Source: Kutzneria buriramensis
Lineage (GTDB): Bacteria; Actinomycetota; Actinomycetes; Mycobacteriales; Pseudonocardiaceae
Direction of reading: 5' to 3'
Length of the DNA: 64,000 bases
Assembly: GCF_003387475.1 (NCBI RefSeq)
Contig: NZ_QUNO01000016.1
Span: 124,001 to 188,000, forward strand
This document shows positions 1-10,372 of this stretch, one piece after another. The translations under genes were made by a program, and so were the position numbers. The stretch's first letter is position 1, and each line of letters opens with the position of its first letter. Under the pieces are notes generated by a model. The model ran no database searches, had not been told where the DNA came from, and saw only the letters and a list, made by a program, of their open reading frames with translations.

Positions 1-3000
1 CCCCTCCAGGTCCACGACAACGCGCGGGCTAGCGGTCCACGCCGTCAGCGCCTTGCCGAGCGCCGCCAGCAGCACATCGTTGACCTGCGTCCGGTACACA
101 CCGGGCACGTCCTGCAACAACGCCCGCGTCTGCTCCGCGTCCAGGTTGAAGCCGACCTCGCGCGTGTCGGCGACGGTGTCGGGGCCGTGGCCGTCGACGG
201 GCACCGGAACGTCCTCGATCGCCTGCCAGTACGCCACATCGTCGAACGTGTGGTTCCGCAGCCGGTGCGCCCACTCCTGGAAGGACGTGGTGCGGTGGCC
301 GAGATCGCCGCCGTCGTAGGCGGTGTGCAGGTCCTCGACCAGGATCCGCCACGAGACGCCGTCCACGACGAGGTGGTGCACGTACAGCGTGACCTGGTCC
401 GGACCGGTGATCGCCGCCCGGATCAGCGGCCCGCTCGTCAGGTCGAACACCGGATCCGGCTCGCCGAGCACGGTCACCGGCTCGGCGGTGGGGATCACCT
501 GCCGGTCCGTGAATCTGGCGCGGAGCATGTCGTGGTGGTCCACCAGCGCCTGCAACGCCTTCGCCAGCCGCTCGGCGTCGATCGGCTCGTCGAAGCGGGT
601 CACCACGCTCTGCGTGAAGTGCCCGGGCGTCGCCGGCTCCGTGTCGAGGAACCACCGCTGCACAGGGGTCAGCGGCACCTCGCCCGTCGCCGGCCCGCGC
701 TCGATCCGCTCCCCCGCCACCACGGTCGTCGCGAGCGCGGCGATCGTCTGGTTGAGGAACACGTCCCTGGACGAGACTGTGAGCCCAGCCTGGGCTGCCT
801 TCGACACGACCTGGATGCTGAGGATCGAGTCCCCGCCCAGCTCGAAGAAGTTGTCCAGCACGCCCACCCGCGCGATGCCCAGCACCTTCGCCCAGATCTC
901 GGCCAGCACGCGCTCGGTGTCGGTGCGCGGCGCGACGTAGTCCTCGCCCTGCGCCTCCCAATCCGGTGCGGGCAGCGCGGCCCGGTCGAGCTTCCCGTTG
1001 GGATTCAGCGGGAACTGGTCGAGGAACACGAAGCCCGCCGGCACCATGTACTCGGGCAGCGACTTCGCCAGGTGCGCACGAAGATCGGCGCGGCCGTCGC
1101 CGACCACGTAGCCGACGAGCCGCTTGTGGCCGTTGTCCTCCCGGACGACCACCACCGCGTCGACGATGTTCGGGTGGGCCCGCATGGCGTTCTCGATCTC
1201 GCCGAGCTCGATCCGGAAGCCACGGATCTTGACCTGGTGGTCGGCGCGGCCCAGGTACTCCAGCTCGCCGTCGGCGGTCCAGCGCACGACGTCGCCGGTG
1301 AGGTACATGCGGCTGCCGGCGGGGCCGAACGGGTCGGCGACGAACCGATCGGCGGTGAGTCCGCCGCGGTTGAGGTAGCCCCGGGCAAGGCCGGTGCCGC
1401 CCAGGCAGAGCTGGCCGGTCACGCCGGGCGGGACCGGTCGGAACGCCGAGTCCAGCACGTAGGCCCTGGTGTTGGCGATGGGTCGGCCGATCGGTGGGTT
1501 GCGGTCGGTGCCGTCGTCGTACCAGGCGGTGGCGTAGACGGTCGCCTCGGTCGGGCCGTAGATGTTGGCGACCTTCACGCCCGGCAGCGCCTTGCGGACG
1601 TCCCTCACCGCGCTTGCGGTCAGTGCCTCGCCGGCCAGCACGACGTGCTCGGGCGTCACCGACACCGCACCTTGTGCCAGCAGCTGTGCGAAGGCCGACG
1701 GCACGCCGCTGACCAGGCTCGCCTGCCAGTCGCCGCCGGGCCGTTCGCCGAGGGCCAGCACGTCCCGGACGATCTCGATCGTGCCGCCGATCATCAGCGG
1801 GCACAGGATCTCGAACACGGAGACGTCGAAGTTCAGCGACGTCGAGGCGACCACAGTGGACAGTCCGGGCGCGCCGAAGTCCTTTGCCGCCCATGCCATC
1901 AGTTCGACCGCGCTGGCGTGGGTGATGACCACGCCCTTGGGCCGGCCGGTCGAGCCGGACGTGTAGATCACGTACGCCGGATGCGCCGGCGTGAGGCCGA
2001 CATCACCGAGGTCGTCGGCGCTGTGCGGCAGGTCGCCGATCTCGGTCAGCACCACCACCGGCCGCGCGTCGGCGATCATCAGTTCCCGGCGCTCCGCCGG
2101 GTACTTCGGGTCCACCGGCAGGTAGGCGGCGCCGGACTTCAACACCGCCAGCACAGCCACGATCATCTGCTCCGAGCGGGGCATGGAGATCGCGACCAGC
2201 CGCTCAGGGCCGGCACCCTGCTCGATCAGCCGGCGGGCCAACCGGTTGGCGCGTTCGTTCAGCTCCAGGTACGTCAGCTCACGGCCCTCGCACACCACCG
2301 CCACGGCGTTCGGCGTGCGTTCGGTCTGCTGTTCGTAGAGGTCCGCCAGGGTCACCGACGGCACGGTGATCACCGGGCCCTGCCACTCCGTCAGCACCTG
2401 CCGGCGCTCGGCGTCGTTCAGCAGCGGCAGCTCGCCGACCGTGCGGGCCGGGTCGGCGGCGATGCCGTCGAGCAGCACGCGCAGGTGGCCAGCGACACGG
2501 TCGATCGTGCTGGCGTCGAACAGGTCGGTGTTGTACTCGATGGCCGCGACCAGGCCGCCGTCACGCGGCACGAACTCGAAGACCAGGTCGAAACGGGCCC
2601 GCGGCCGCGGCAGATCGTGATCCCGGACGGTCAGGTCGCCGGCCGTGCGGGCGGGCACCATCGCGTTCTGGAGGATGATCAGGGCCTGCGCCAGCGGGGT
2701 CCGGCTCGGGTCGCGGACCGGCTGGAGGTCGGCGACCACCTGGTCGAAAGGCAGGTCGGCGTACGCGAACGCCTCCAGGACGGTTTCCCGCGCGTCCGCG
2801 AGGAAGTCCGGGAAGGCCTGCGCCGGGTCCACCCACGACCGCAGCACCAGCGTGTTCACGAAGAAGCCCGCGACCTGCTCCAACTCGGCGTGGTCGCGAC
2901 CGGAGACGACGGTGCCGAGGGCGACGTCCTGCTGGTTGCTGTGCCGGGCCAGCAGCAGCTGCACCGCCGCCGTGAGCGTCATGAACAGGGTGGCGCCGTG

Positions 3001-5469
3001 GTCCTGGCCGATCTCGGTCAGCCGGTGCACGAGGTCGGCCGGCAGGTCGTAGCGGCGGATCGAGCCGGCGGTGGTGCGCACCTGCGGCCGGGGGCGGTCG
3101 GTCGGCAGCTCCAGTGGGGCCAGGCCGGCGAGCTTGCGCCGCCAGTACGCCAGTTGCCGGTCCTTCAGCCGACCGGTCAGCCGTTCCTGCTGCCACCGGG
3201 CGAAGTCCGCGTACTGGATGGTCGGAGCCGGCAGCTCGCCGCCGGTGTACAGGGTGATCAGCTCGTCGATGAGGAGCGCGACGGACCAGCCGTCGGTGAT
3301 GATGTGGTGCTGGCACAGCAGAAGCACGTGATCGTCGGCGGCGAGCTCGATCAGAGACACGCGGGTCAGCGGACCTTCGCTCAGGTCGAACGGCTGCTCA
3401 AGCTCCGCCTCGATGTCGTCGATCCGCTGCAGCGGCAGGGATCCGTGCTGGCCGATCACCTGCACGACCTCGCCGTCGACGATGTCGAATGTCGTGCGCA
3501 GCGACTCGTGCCGCTCGGCCAAGGCGTCCAACGCCTTCTGCAACGCCATCGGGTTCAGGCGGCCCCGCAGGCGGAGGCCGATGGCGGAGTTGTACTCGGT
3601 GTCGCCGGCGGTCAGGTCGTTCAGCAGCCAGAGCCGGCGCTGCGCCGGGGAGATCGGGATCGGCGAAGTCCTTGGCACGCGGCGGATCCGGTCCCCGGCC
3701 GCGTGGGCCTGCGGCGGCAGCAGCTCGGCGATGCCGGCGACCGTACGGGCGTCGAACACGACGCGCGGCGACAGGTCGACGTCGAAGCTGGTCCGGATGC
3801 GGGCCAACAGCTTCGCGCCGAGGATGGAGTCCCCGCCCAGCTCGAAGAAGTCGTCCTGGACGCCGATCTCCGCCACGCCGAGCAGGTCGCCCCACAACTC
3901 GGCGAGCACCCGCTCCGCCTCGGTGCGTGGCGGCACGTACCGGCTGCGGCGCGCCTTGGCCCAGTCGGGCTCCGGCAGCGCCTTGCGGTCGAGCTTTCCG
4001 TTGGGGCCCAGCGGGAAGGCATCGACGCGCATGATCACCGCCGGCACCATGTAGTCCGGCAGCGAGGCCGCCAGGTGGGTGCGCAGGTCCGCGTCGGTGT
4101 CCGCGATGACGTAGCCGACCAGCCGCTTCACGCCGGGCCGGTCCTCGCGGGCGATCACCACGGCGTCCCGGACGTGCTGGTGCGCGCGCAGCGCCGACTC
4201 GATCTCGCCGAGCTCGACCCGGAAGCCGCGGACCTTCACCTGGTGGTCGGCGCGGCCGACGAACTCCAGCACGCCCTCCGCCGTCCACCGCACGAGGTCG
4301 CCGGTGCGGTACATGCGGGCGCCCGGCGTGAACGGGCTGGCCACGAATCGTGCGGCGGTCAGGCCCGGACGCTCGAGGTAGCCGCGGGCAAGGCCGATGC
4401 CCTCGACGTACAGCTCGCCGGTGACACCGAAAGCGACCGGGCGCAGCTGGTCGTCCAGGACCCGGGCCTTGGTGTTCCAGATGGGCCGGCCGATGGGCGG
4501 TGTCCCGCCCGGCGTCAGCGGATCGCTCCAGGTGGCGACGACGGTCGACTCGGTCGGGCCGTACGAGTTGATCATGCGGCGGCCCGGGGCCCAGCGGCGC
4601 ACCAGGTCTGCGGTGCAGGCGTCACCGCCGACGATGAGCGTGCGGAAGTCGGGCAGCTTCATGTCCGGGACGGTCGCGAGCGCGACCGGCGGGATCAGCG
4701 CGTGCGTGATTCGCTCGCCCTGGAGCACCTCGGCCAGGCGGTCGCCCAGCAGCGGCCCGGGCGGCGGCACCACCAGCGCCGCGCCGGCCGGCAGCGACAT
4801 GCAGAGTTCCAGAATGGACGCGTCGAAGCTGGGGGAGGAGAACTGCAGCACACGGTCGCCCGCGCGCACCTCGTACCGGTCCATCTCGGCCGCCGCGAAG
4901 CTGGCCAGGCCCGCATGCGTGACCACGACACCCTTGGGCCGCCCGGTGGACCCGGACGTGAAGATGACGTACGCGGCGTGGTCGGTGCACTGTGGACTTA
5001 CCGGTAACTCGTGGTCCGGACGGTCCTCCAGCAGGCCCGGGGTGTCCAGGGTGATCATCGGCACAGCGCTGTTCGACCCGGCGGGGAGCCGCTCGGCGAG
5101 TGCGCGCCGGGTGACAACCAGGACCGGATCGGCGTCGTCGAACATGAGCGAAATTCGCTCTTTCGGGTAGTCCGGGTCCACCGGCAGGAAGGCCGCCCCG
5201 GTCTTGGCCACCGCCAGCTGGGCCGTGACCAGGTCCGCCGACCGCGGCAGGGCCAGCGCGACGATCCGCTCACGCCCCGCGCCCCGGGCCGCCAGCAGGT
5301 GGGCGAGCCGGTTCGCGCGGGCGTCGAGCTGCGCGAAGGTGACCATGCCGTCCGCGCCGAGCAGGGCGGGCGCGTCGGGGGTGCGCGCCACCTGACCCTC
5401 GACCAGCTGGGCCAGGGTGCGGGCGGGCACGGGCCGGTCAGTGGCGTTCCACTCGGGTGGGACCGACAT
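1..5469 (-). CDS. Non-ribosomal peptide synthetase, initiation A-T module plus C-A-T-E module (partial, runs off left edge)
   Basis: Cytoplasmic assembly-line enzyme; 1823 codons are open from ATG at 5469 to base 1 and the C-terminus lies outside the window. Order seen: A1 (about residues 10-490; [11 protein letters not shown] near 168), T1 (LGGDSI, phosphopantetheine Ser548), C (about 605-1020; HHIITDG near 720), A2 (about 1040-1490), T2 (LGGDSI, Ser1548), then the first 220 residues of an epimerization domain ([10 protein letters not shown] and [10 protein letters not shown] near 1697). Starting directly with A makes it a likely loading module; the E domain predicts a D-residue at position 2. 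Pocket residues by hand alignment to GrsA (235-331): A1 D-A-L-L-I-G-S-V-V; A2 D-V-F-S-V-A-I-V-Y; I assign no substrate from them. An AAAGGTG ribosome site lies about 10 nt before the ATG. No MbtH or tailoring gene is visible on the upstream side. Confidence 0.96.
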   Translation of the reverse strand, partial: MSVPPEWNATDRPVPARTLAQLVEGQVARTPDAPALLGADGMVTFAQLDARANRLAHLLAARGAGRERIVALALPRSADLVTAQLAVAKTGAAFLPVDPDYPKERISLMFDDADPVLVVTRRALAERLPAGSNSAVPMITLDTPGLLEDRPDHELPVSPQCTDHAAYVIFTSGSTGRPKGVVVTHAGLASFAAAEMDRYEVRAGDRVLQFSSPSFDASILELCMSLPAGAALVVPPPGPLLGDRLAEVLQGERITHALIPPVALATVPDMKLPDFRTLIVGGDACTADLVRRWAPGRRMINSYGPTESTVVATWSDPLTPGGTPPIGRPIWNTKARVLDDQLRPVAFGVTGELYVEGIGLARGYLERPGLTAARFVASPFTPGARMYRTGDLVRWTAEGVLEFVGRADHQVKVRGFRVELGEIESALRAHQHVRDAVVIAREDRPGVKRLVGYVIADTDADLRTHLAASLPDYMVPAVIMRVDAFPLGPNGKLDRKALPEPDWAKARRSRYVPPRTEAERVLAELWGDLLGVAEIGVQDDFFELGGDSILGAKLLARIRTSFDVDLSPRVVFDARTVAGIAELLPPQAHAAGDRIRRVPRTSPIPISPAQRRLWLLNDLTAGDTEYNSAIGLRLRGRLNPMALQKALDALAERHESLRTTFDIVDGEVVQVIGQHGSLPLQRIDDIEAELEQPFDLSEGPLTRVSLIELAADDHVLLLCQHHIITDGWSVALLIDELITLYTGGELPAPTIQYADFARWQQERLTGRLKDRQLAYWRRKLAGLAPLELPTDRPRPQVRTTAGSIRRYDLPADLVHRLTEIGQDHGATLFMTLTAAVQLLLARHSNQQDVALGTVVSGRDHAELEQVAGFFVNTLVLRSWVDPAQAFPDFLADARETVLEAFAYADLPFDQVVADLQPVRDPSRTPLAQALIILQNAMVPARTAGDLTVRDHDLPRPRARFDLVFEFVPRDGGLVAAIEYNTDLFDASTIDRVAGHLRVLLDGIAADPARTVGELPLLNDAERRQVLTEWQGPVITVPSVTLADLYEQQTERTPNAVAVVCEGRELTYLELNERANRLARRLIEQGAGPERLVAISMPRSEQMIVAVLAVLKSGAAYLPVDPKYPAERRELMIADARPVVVLTEIGDLPHSADDLGDVGLTPAHPAYVIYTSGSTGRPKGVVITHASAVELMAWAAKDFGAPGLSTVVASTSLNFDVSVFEILCPLMIGGTIEIVRDVLALGERPGGDWQASLVSGVPSAFAQLLAQGAVSVTPEHVVLAGEALTASAVRDVRKALPGVKVANIYGPTEATVYATAWYDDGTDRNPPIGRPIANTRAYVLDSAFRPVPPGVTGQLCLGGTGLARGYLNRGGLTADRFVADPFGPAGSRMYLTGDVVRWTADGELEYLGRADHQVKIRGFRIELGEIENAMRAHPNIVDAVVVVREDNGHKRLVGYVVGDGRADLRAHLAKSLPEYMVPAGFVFLDQFPLNPNGKLDRAALPAPDWEAQGEDYVAPRTDTERVLAEIWAKVLGIARVGVLDNFFELGGDSILSIQVVSKAAQAGLTVSSRDVFLNQTIAALATTVVAGERIERGPATGEVPLTPVQRWFLDTEPATPGHFTQSVVTRFDEPIDAERLAKALQALVDHHDMLRARFTDRQVIPTAEPVTVLGEPDPVFDLTSGPLIRAAITGPDQVTLYVHHLVVDGVSWRILVEDLHTAYDGGDLGHRTTSFQEWAHRLRNHTFDDVAYWQAIEDVPVPVDGHGPDTVADTREVGFNLDAEQTRALLQDVPGVYRTQVNDVLLAALGKALTAWTASPRVVVDLEG

Positions 5470-6062
5470 CGATCAGGGCACCTTTCAGGCACGGGGCATC
5501 GCCAGAACCGGTCACGGCACTGGTCAGTCCGAGCGGTGGGAAGGGCGCGCCGACACGACGCGTTGCCTGCCCGGAGGGTGAGGTCAATTCACGGCCGCGC
5601 GCCGACACCGCCCCGGAGTCCCGTTCGCGCGCACGTCATCGCTACGGCGATTCCCCTGCGCCGGCGTGCCGCGAAATGGACAACCGGGTCCCGTCGTCAC
5701 CGGACCGCGATCGATGAACTCGACAGTTGGGGCCACCACAACCATCGAGATCCGTAGGCAACGGTGCCCAACGGATCCCGCCAATTCTACCGCCGAATGG
5801 AGTATCCCGAGGGGTTTAGTTCCGAGCCCGGAACACGCACGTGGGAACTCCATCGGAATGGCCGAACTTCACTCACCCGTGGAAAGTTGCTCCGTCGGGG
5901 TGGTTTAACTCGCACAAGACCGACCCGAGTGAGTCTTTCGCCCCGCGCCGACCTGGTCCATAACCCGCTTGAGGTAACCCGATCAGGGTTTCGCTCACGG
6001 AACGCGACCTGTCCAGACCCCTAGTTCAAGGTCAGACAGCTTGACACCAGGTAAATCCTACC

Positions 6063-6084
6063 CTTCCTACCCATCGGTAGGAAG
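6063..6084. promoter_or_regulatory. Perfect 9-bp inverted repeat, possible operator
   Basis: CTTCCTACC and GGTAGGAAG are perfect complements separated by CATC. The compact, AT-containing dyad in an intergenic region looks like a regulator-binding site rather than a GC-rich terminator, and there is no T-run. It lies about 600 bp upstream of the NRPS start. The binding protein is unknown. Confidence 0.4.
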
Positions 6085-6495
6085 TATGCACGTGCAGCAA
6101 GTCACGAACACCCCCGTTACAGTGACGCGCATCGCATATCCGCGAATTTTGTAAAGGTGTAGCCACGCGCCAATCACGAACAACTCATTGCCATAACGAG
6201 GGTCGTTACTTGACGGCACAAGGATTCGCTCCCGTAAACGCCTTCGGACCACCCGAACGAGTTAACCCGTCGGTGAAGGCGCCGCGACTCGCGAGAAGTG
6301 TTCGGCCTCACTCACATGCCCTTCGGTCTGCGAGAACCGGTTCGAGCAGGGTGCGAGAGGCACCCGGAACGCCCTCTCCGCGGTTCTCCTACCGTTCGAC
6401 GGTTTCGACATCCACCACGGACATCCTCGGTTCACGCGGACGTTGCTCGCCGATGCCTGTCCTGCGAAAACCCGCCCACCGATGACCGGCTGTGC

Positions 6496-6633
6496 CACCA
6501 GTCGTCCCCCGAAGACCCCGACCACCAGTCGCCCCGAGGACCCCGGCCACATCTCGCCCTCCGAGGACCCCGGCCGCCGGTCGTCGCCCCGCAGGGGGAC
6601 CCGGCCACCGATCGGCCCCCTCGCCGACCCGCC
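6496..6633. repeat. Imperfect 25-31 bp tandem repeat, about five units
   Basis: Units begin near 6496, 6523, 6548, 6575 and 6606, most sharing a CACCAGTCG-like start and a GAGGACCCCGGC-like end. The first three units are clearest; the last two are degenerate. The array sits 60 bp upstream of the next small gene. It encodes a Pro/Arg-rich low-complexity string in all plus frames, so translation looks unlikely. Confidence 0.5.
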
Positions 6634-6696
6634 GTGAACCGGCCGGGCGCGCGGGCCGTGTATCCGGTCACCTCACCGCCGGGAAGGAGCCCACCG

Positions 6697-6939
6697 ATGA
6701 CCAGTCCGCTGCCGCACCGCGCACTCGCCATGCTCCGAGCCGTGCAGGCCGGTCGCGCCGAGCTGACCGACAGCTGCGAGCCCGACCTCCGGGTCGACGG
6801 CCTTGCCTGCTGCGACCAGGCCATGGCCCGGGACCTCGCCCACGCCGGCCTGCTCCGCACCGCCGGCACCGGCCCCAGAGGCGCCTGGCTCCCCGCCGTC
6901 CTCACCCCCACCGGCGAACAAGCCCTCGCCGCCGCCTGA
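6697..6939 (+). CDS. Small conserved actinobacterial protein of unknown function (80 aa)
   Basis: ATG preceded by GGGAAGGAG at good spacing. The product begins MTSPLPHRALAMLRAVQAGR, contains a Cys-rich patch (SCEPD...LACCDQ), then a predicted helical stretch and PAVLTPTGEQALAA at the end. The final part resembles the LTPAG segment common at the ends of winged-helix domains, so it may be a mini DNA-binding or zinc-binding protein. I recall similar short proteins in related actinomycetes but know no function. It is transcribed towards the kinase gene that ends at 7092. Upstream in-frame extension into the C-rich repeats lacks a ribosome site and was not used. Confidence 0.6.
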   Translation: MTSPLPHRALAMLRAVQAGRAELTDSCEPDLRVDGLACCDQAMARDLAHAGLLRTAGTGPRGAWLPAVLTPTGEQALAAA

Positions 6940-7091
6940 TTTCCCCCGCGAGTCGCGCCCACAGACACACCGAAATGCGGTTTCAGGCAGAAACGAGCCG
7001 CGAGTCGCAGTTCCGCACGAACCGACACTCGGTGTGACGGTGCTTGTGCCACTCGTCCCGCGCGGGGGTTGGACGGTCGCGGAGGGGCGGG

Positions 7092-8267
7092 TCAGTCGGC
7101 GTGGATGCCGGGGCGGTACTTGGGAACCCGCAGGTGGATCTTGGTGCCGGCGCCGACGGCGGTCTCCACGACCAGGCCGTACTCGTCGCCGTAGACCTGG
7201 CGGAGGCGTTCGTCGATGTTGCCGAGGCCGATGCCGGTCTGCTCGTCGGGCTCGCCGGCGAGGGTGCGGCGCAGGCGCTCGGGATCCATGCCGACGCCGT
7301 CGTCCTCGATGCTGATGTGCGCCTCGGCCCCGGCGTCGGCGGCCTGGATGCTGATGTGGCCGGGACCGACCTTGCCCTCCATGCCGTGCCGCACGGCGTT
7401 CTCCACCAACGGTTGCATGCACAGGAACGGCACGGCTACGGGCAGGACCTCGGGGGCGATCTGGAGGGTCACCTGGAGTCGTTCGCCGAAGCGGGCGCGT
7501 TCCAGCGACAGGTACTGGTCGATGGACCGCAGTTCCTCGGCGAGGGTGGTGTACTCGCCGTGCCGCCGGAACGAGTAGCGGGTGAACTCGGCGAAGTCGA
7601 GCAGCAGGGTTCGCGCCCGCTCGGGGTCGGTCCGCACGTAGGACGCGATGGCGGTGAGCGAGTTGAAGATGAAGTGCGGTGAGATCTGCGCCCGCAGCGC
7701 CCGAACCTCGGCCTCGATGAGTCGCTGCTTGGACCGGTCCAGCTCGGCCAGCTCCAGCTGCCCGCCGGCCCACCGGGCGACCTCGTTGGCCGCACGGACA
7801 AGTCCGGCAGAAGCCTCGAGGGCGTAGGCGATGAGCACGCCGGCCACGCGACCGTCCACATGCAACGGAACCAGGACCGCGTAGCGCAGGAGGCATTCGG
7901 GATCGTCGCAGCTGACGCGAGTCACGTGCGAACGGCCGTGGGCGAAGGCGGGCGCGATGATCTCCAGGACGGAGTCCGAGTGTTGCTCGCCTATGCCGTC
8001 CCACGCGAGAACCCGTTCGCCGTCGGTCAAGGCCAGCGCGGGCGTGTCCAGCAGCGCACGAAGATGCGGCGCGGACCGGCGCGCGGCTTCGGGCACCAAC
8101 CCGGCACGAAGAGGCGGGGCGGCGGACCAGGCGGTGTGCAGGGTGTCGTAGGTGGCGCGGTCGACGGCGTTGCCGGACTCGCGGTACAGACTCCGCAGCC
8201 GCCACAACAACGCCAGCACGGCAAGGGCCATCACGCACAGCAGCGCCGCCAGCACAGCGGTCGTCAC
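7092..8267 (-). CDS. LytS/YehU-type sensor histidine kinase
   Basis: 391 aa. One N-terminal membrane helix (about residues 4-22) is followed by a GAF-like sensor region with a CDDPEC patch, then the His_kinase domain QISPHFIFNSL (His198) and an HATPase_c domain with PLVENAVRHG and GIGLGNIDERL. Family knowledge: such kinases phosphorylate LytTR-type response regulators. The GTG start overlaps the symporter stop (GTGA), and a GAGGAGA ribosome site precedes it. It closes a four-gene unit (regulator, DUF485, symporter, kinase), so it most likely senses the transported carboxylate or related metabolic state and adjusts uptake. It lacks the multi-helix sensor module of classical LytS/BtsS, so the signal may be cytoplasmic. 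Confidence 0.92.
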   Translation of the reverse strand: MTTAVLAALLCVMALAVLALLWRLRSLYRESGNAVDRATYDTLHTAWSAAPPLRAGLVPEAARRSAPHLRALLDTPALALTDGERVLAWDGIGEQHSDSVLEIIAPAFAHGRSHVTRVSCDDPECLLRYAVLVPLHVDGRVAGVLIAYALEASAGLVRAANEVARWAGGQLELAELDRSKQRLIEAEVRALRAQISPHFIFNSLTAIASYVRTDPERARTLLLDFAEFTRYSFRRHGEYTTLAEELRSIDQYLSLERARFGERLQVTLQIAPEVLPVAVPFLCMQPLVENAVRHGMEGKVGPGHISIQAADAGAEAHISIEDDGVGMDPERLRRTLAGEPDEQTGIGLGNIDERLRQVYGDEYGLVVETAVGAGTKIHLRVPKYRPGIHAD

Positions 8268-9991
8268 GGCGTCTCCTCCTCGGCGAGACCGAGCGCCTCC
8301 GGGGCGTGCAGCCGGACCATGGTCCGGTTCACCGACGCCGGCACGGTCCGAGGCGTCAGCAGCGACCCGACGATCATCACGGCGAATCCCAGCGGCACGG
8401 TCCACGCCGCCGGCCGGCTGAGCAGATCGTAGACGATCCCGGAGCCGGGCGGCACCAACAGCGTCACCAGCCCGGCGACCAGGGCGAGTCCGCCACCGGC
8501 GGCCATGCCGGCCATCGCGCCGAACGGGGTCAGCCGCCGCCACCAGATGCCCAGCAGCAACAGCGGGCAGAACGACGACGCGGCCACAGCGAACGCCAAC
8601 CCCACGACGTCCGCCAGCGACATGCCGGACACCAGCAGGGCCGCCCCGAACGGCACCGCAGCGGCGAGGAACGTCGCCACCCGGAAGCCGCGAAGTCCCC
8701 GAAGCGACAGCACGTCCTGGGACAGCACACCGGCGACGGACAGCGTCAGCCCCGATGACGTCGACAGGAACGCGGCGAACGCGCCGCCGGCGACCAGGGC
8801 ACCGAGCAACTCCCCGAGAGTGCCGCCGACCAGCCGTGACGGCAGCACCAGAACCACGGCGTCGGTCTGGCCGGTCAGCAGTAGTTCTGGGGTGTAGATC
8901 CGGCCGAGGGCGGCGTAGGCGGGCGGCAGGAGGTAGAAGACGCCGAGCAGGGCCAGCACGACGACGGTGGTCCGCCGAGTCTGGCGGCCGTTCGGGTTGG
9001 TGTAGAAGCGAACCACGACGTGCGGCAGGCCCATGGTGCCGAGGAAGGTCGCGATGATCAGCGAGTACGTCACGTAGAACGGGTCGCCGTGGCCCTCGCC
9101 GCCGAGCGGCTTGGCCCACTCCGCGTTCGTGTCGGCGGGAATGCCCTTCACCTGCGGCACGGCGGAACCTGACGGGAAGTCAAGCACGGTGCCGGCGGTC
9201 ACCCGGTGCGAACCGGGCGCCAGCAGCACCTGGGATCCGGTCCGATCATGCCCGTCCACGTTGCCGTGCACGAAGACCGACACCCGTGACGGCACGTCCA
9301 CGTCCACAGTGGACTGCACGGTGACGCTGGTGTCGTTGGGGAACACCGCCGGCAGCGAGCCGTCCAATGCCGGAGCGCCGGCATCGCGCCAGGCCAGCAC
9401 CAGGAAGATCACCGGCACCGCCAGCGCGGTGAGCTTCAACCAGTACTGCACGGCCTGCACGAAGGTGATGCTCCGCATCCCGCCGGCCATCACGTTCACC
9501 GCGACCACCGCCGCCACCAGCAATCCGCCGAGCCAGCCCGGCGCGCCGGTCACGGTCGTCAGCGTCAACCCCGCGCCCTGCAACTGCGGCACCAGGTACA
9601 GCCAGCCGATGCCGACCGACAGCACACTGGCCATCCGCCGCACGCGCCGCGACTCCAACCGCGCCTCGGCGAAGTCCGGCACCGTGTACGCCCCGGACCG
9701 CCGCAGCGGCGCGGCGACCAGCGCCAACAGCACGAGGTAGCCGACGGTGTAGCCGATCGGGTACCAGAGCATGTCCGGGCCGTACGCGAAGATCAGGCCG
9801 GCGACGCCGAGGAACGATGCCGCCGACAGGTACTCGCCGCCGATCGCGGACGCGTTCCACCATGGCGACACCGTCCGCGAGGCCACGTAGAAGTCGGAGG
9901 TGGTGCGGGAGATCCGGAGCCCGTAGCCGCCGATGAGCAGCGCGGCGACCAGCACCAGCGCGACGAAGACCGCGGAGTAGGTGCTGTTCAC
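8264..9991 (-). CDS. Sodium:solute symporter (SSS family, acetate/monocarboxylate permease type)
   Basis: 575 aa, about 13 membrane helices. The SSS signatures GGEYLSAASFLG and a long run of hydrophobic segments are clear. Between helices, around residues 200-295, there is a polar beta-rich insertion (DTSVTVQSTVDVDVPSRVSV...) that would face outside. Such loops occur in actinobacterial acetate-permease-like members but are absent from the basic family. Association with a DUF485 protein upstream is the standard ActP/MctP-type arrangement, supporting uptake of acetate, pyruvate or another short carboxylate. The GTG start lies three bases after the DUF485 stop; the end overlaps the kinase start. 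Substrate is inferred, not seen. Confidence 0.9.
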   Translation of the reverse strand: MNSTYSAVFVALVLVAALLIGGYGLRISRTTSDFYVASRTVSPWWNASAIGGEYLSAASFLGVAGLIFAYGPDMLWYPIGYTVGYLVLLALVAAPLRRSGAYTVPDFAEARLESRRVRRMASVLSVGIGWLYLVPQLQGAGLTLTTVTGAPGWLGGLLVAAVVAVNVMAGGMRSITFVQAVQYWLKLTALAVPVIFLVLAWRDAGAPALDGSLPAVFPNDTSVTVQSTVDVDVPSRVSVFVHGNVDGHDRTGSQVLLAPGSHRVTAGTVLDFPSGSAVPQVKGIPADTNAEWAKPLGGEGHGDPFYVTYSLIIATFLGTMGLPHVVVRFYTNPNGRQTRRTTVVVLALLGVFYLLPPAYAALGRIYTPELLLTGQTDAVVLVLPSRLVGGTLGELLGALVAGGAFAAFLSTSSGLTLSVAGVLSQDVLSLRGLRGFRVATFLAAAVPFGAALLVSGMSLADVVGLAFAVAASSFCPLLLLGIWWRRLTPFGAMAGMAAGGGLALVAGLVTLLVPPGSGIVYDLLSRPAAWTVPLGFAVMIVGSLLTPRTVPASVNRTMVRLHAPEALGLAEEETP

Positions 9992-9994
9992 CGG

Positions 9995-10372
9995 TCAGGA
10001 CTGCTCGACGAGGTCGGCGAACTCCCGCTCGGTGCGCTCCACCCGCCACACGTAGTAGCAGGCGGCCGCCACGACGACCGGATACACCGCCAGGCCGAGC
10101 ACCAGCCACGGCAGTGGCAAGCCGAGCACCATCACCGTCTTGGTCAGCGGCACCAGGCTGAACAGCAGCGGCAGCGCCGCCAGCGGCCCGCAGACCAGCA
10201 GCACCACCAGCACGCCGAGGCGGAACTGGGTCCGCATCAGCGACCTCATGTACAGCGCGCCGACCTCGGACTGCTCGTCGATCTCCCGCACGATCGGGTA
10301 CGAGCGAGACCGGCGCGCCGCGCGGGTCCGTGGGCTGGTGACGACCACCCGTCTGGGCCGCTCGCCGTTCAC
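9995..10372 (-). CDS. DUF485-family small membrane protein
   Basis: 125 aa. The central region (SLMRTQFRLGVLVVLLV...) and two membrane helices followed by a charged tail (WRVERTEREFADL) fit DUF485, the companion protein of SSS acetate permeases. An N-terminal basic region of about 30 residues precedes the domain. The GTG start overlaps the regulator stop (GTGA), so translation is probably coupled. Its role is inferred: assembly or activity partner of the symporter encoded immediately downstream. Confidence 0.87.
   Translation of the reverse strand: MNGERPRRVVVTSPRTRAARRSRSYPIVREIDEQSEVGALYMRSLMRTQFRLGVLVVLLVCGPLAALPLLFSLVPLTKTVMVLGLPLPWLVLGLAVYPVVVAAACYYVWRVERTEREFADLVEQS

Larger units (their letters stand above)
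5470..6696. other. 1.2 kb non-coding leader between NRPS and small ORF
   Basis: No convincing gene on either strand: open frames here lack ribosome sites and recognisable protein features. The stretch around 5900-6250 is clearly poorer in G+C than the flanking genes, as expected of a promoter region for the leftward NRPS. It contains a perfect 9-bp inverted repeat (6063-6084), an imperfect hairpin near 5750-5778 (GATCCGT/ACGGATC arms) and a C-rich imperfect tandem repeat at 6496-6633. Long leaders in front of biosynthetic genes often carry activator sites, but nothing here identifies one. Confidence 0.6.

Noticed and set aside
187-5007. A 1606-codon open frame on the plus strand opposite the NRPS
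   Set aside because: Antisense shadow of the GC-rich NRPS; Arg/His/Gln-rich composition, no domain, no ribosome site.
6496-6633. CRISPR-like array
   Set aside because: Units are imperfect and contiguous with no distinct spacers; no cas genes present.
6443-6637. Possible 64-residue Pro-rich protein from a TTG
   Set aside because: It is a translation of the C-rich tandem repeat, without a ribosome site.
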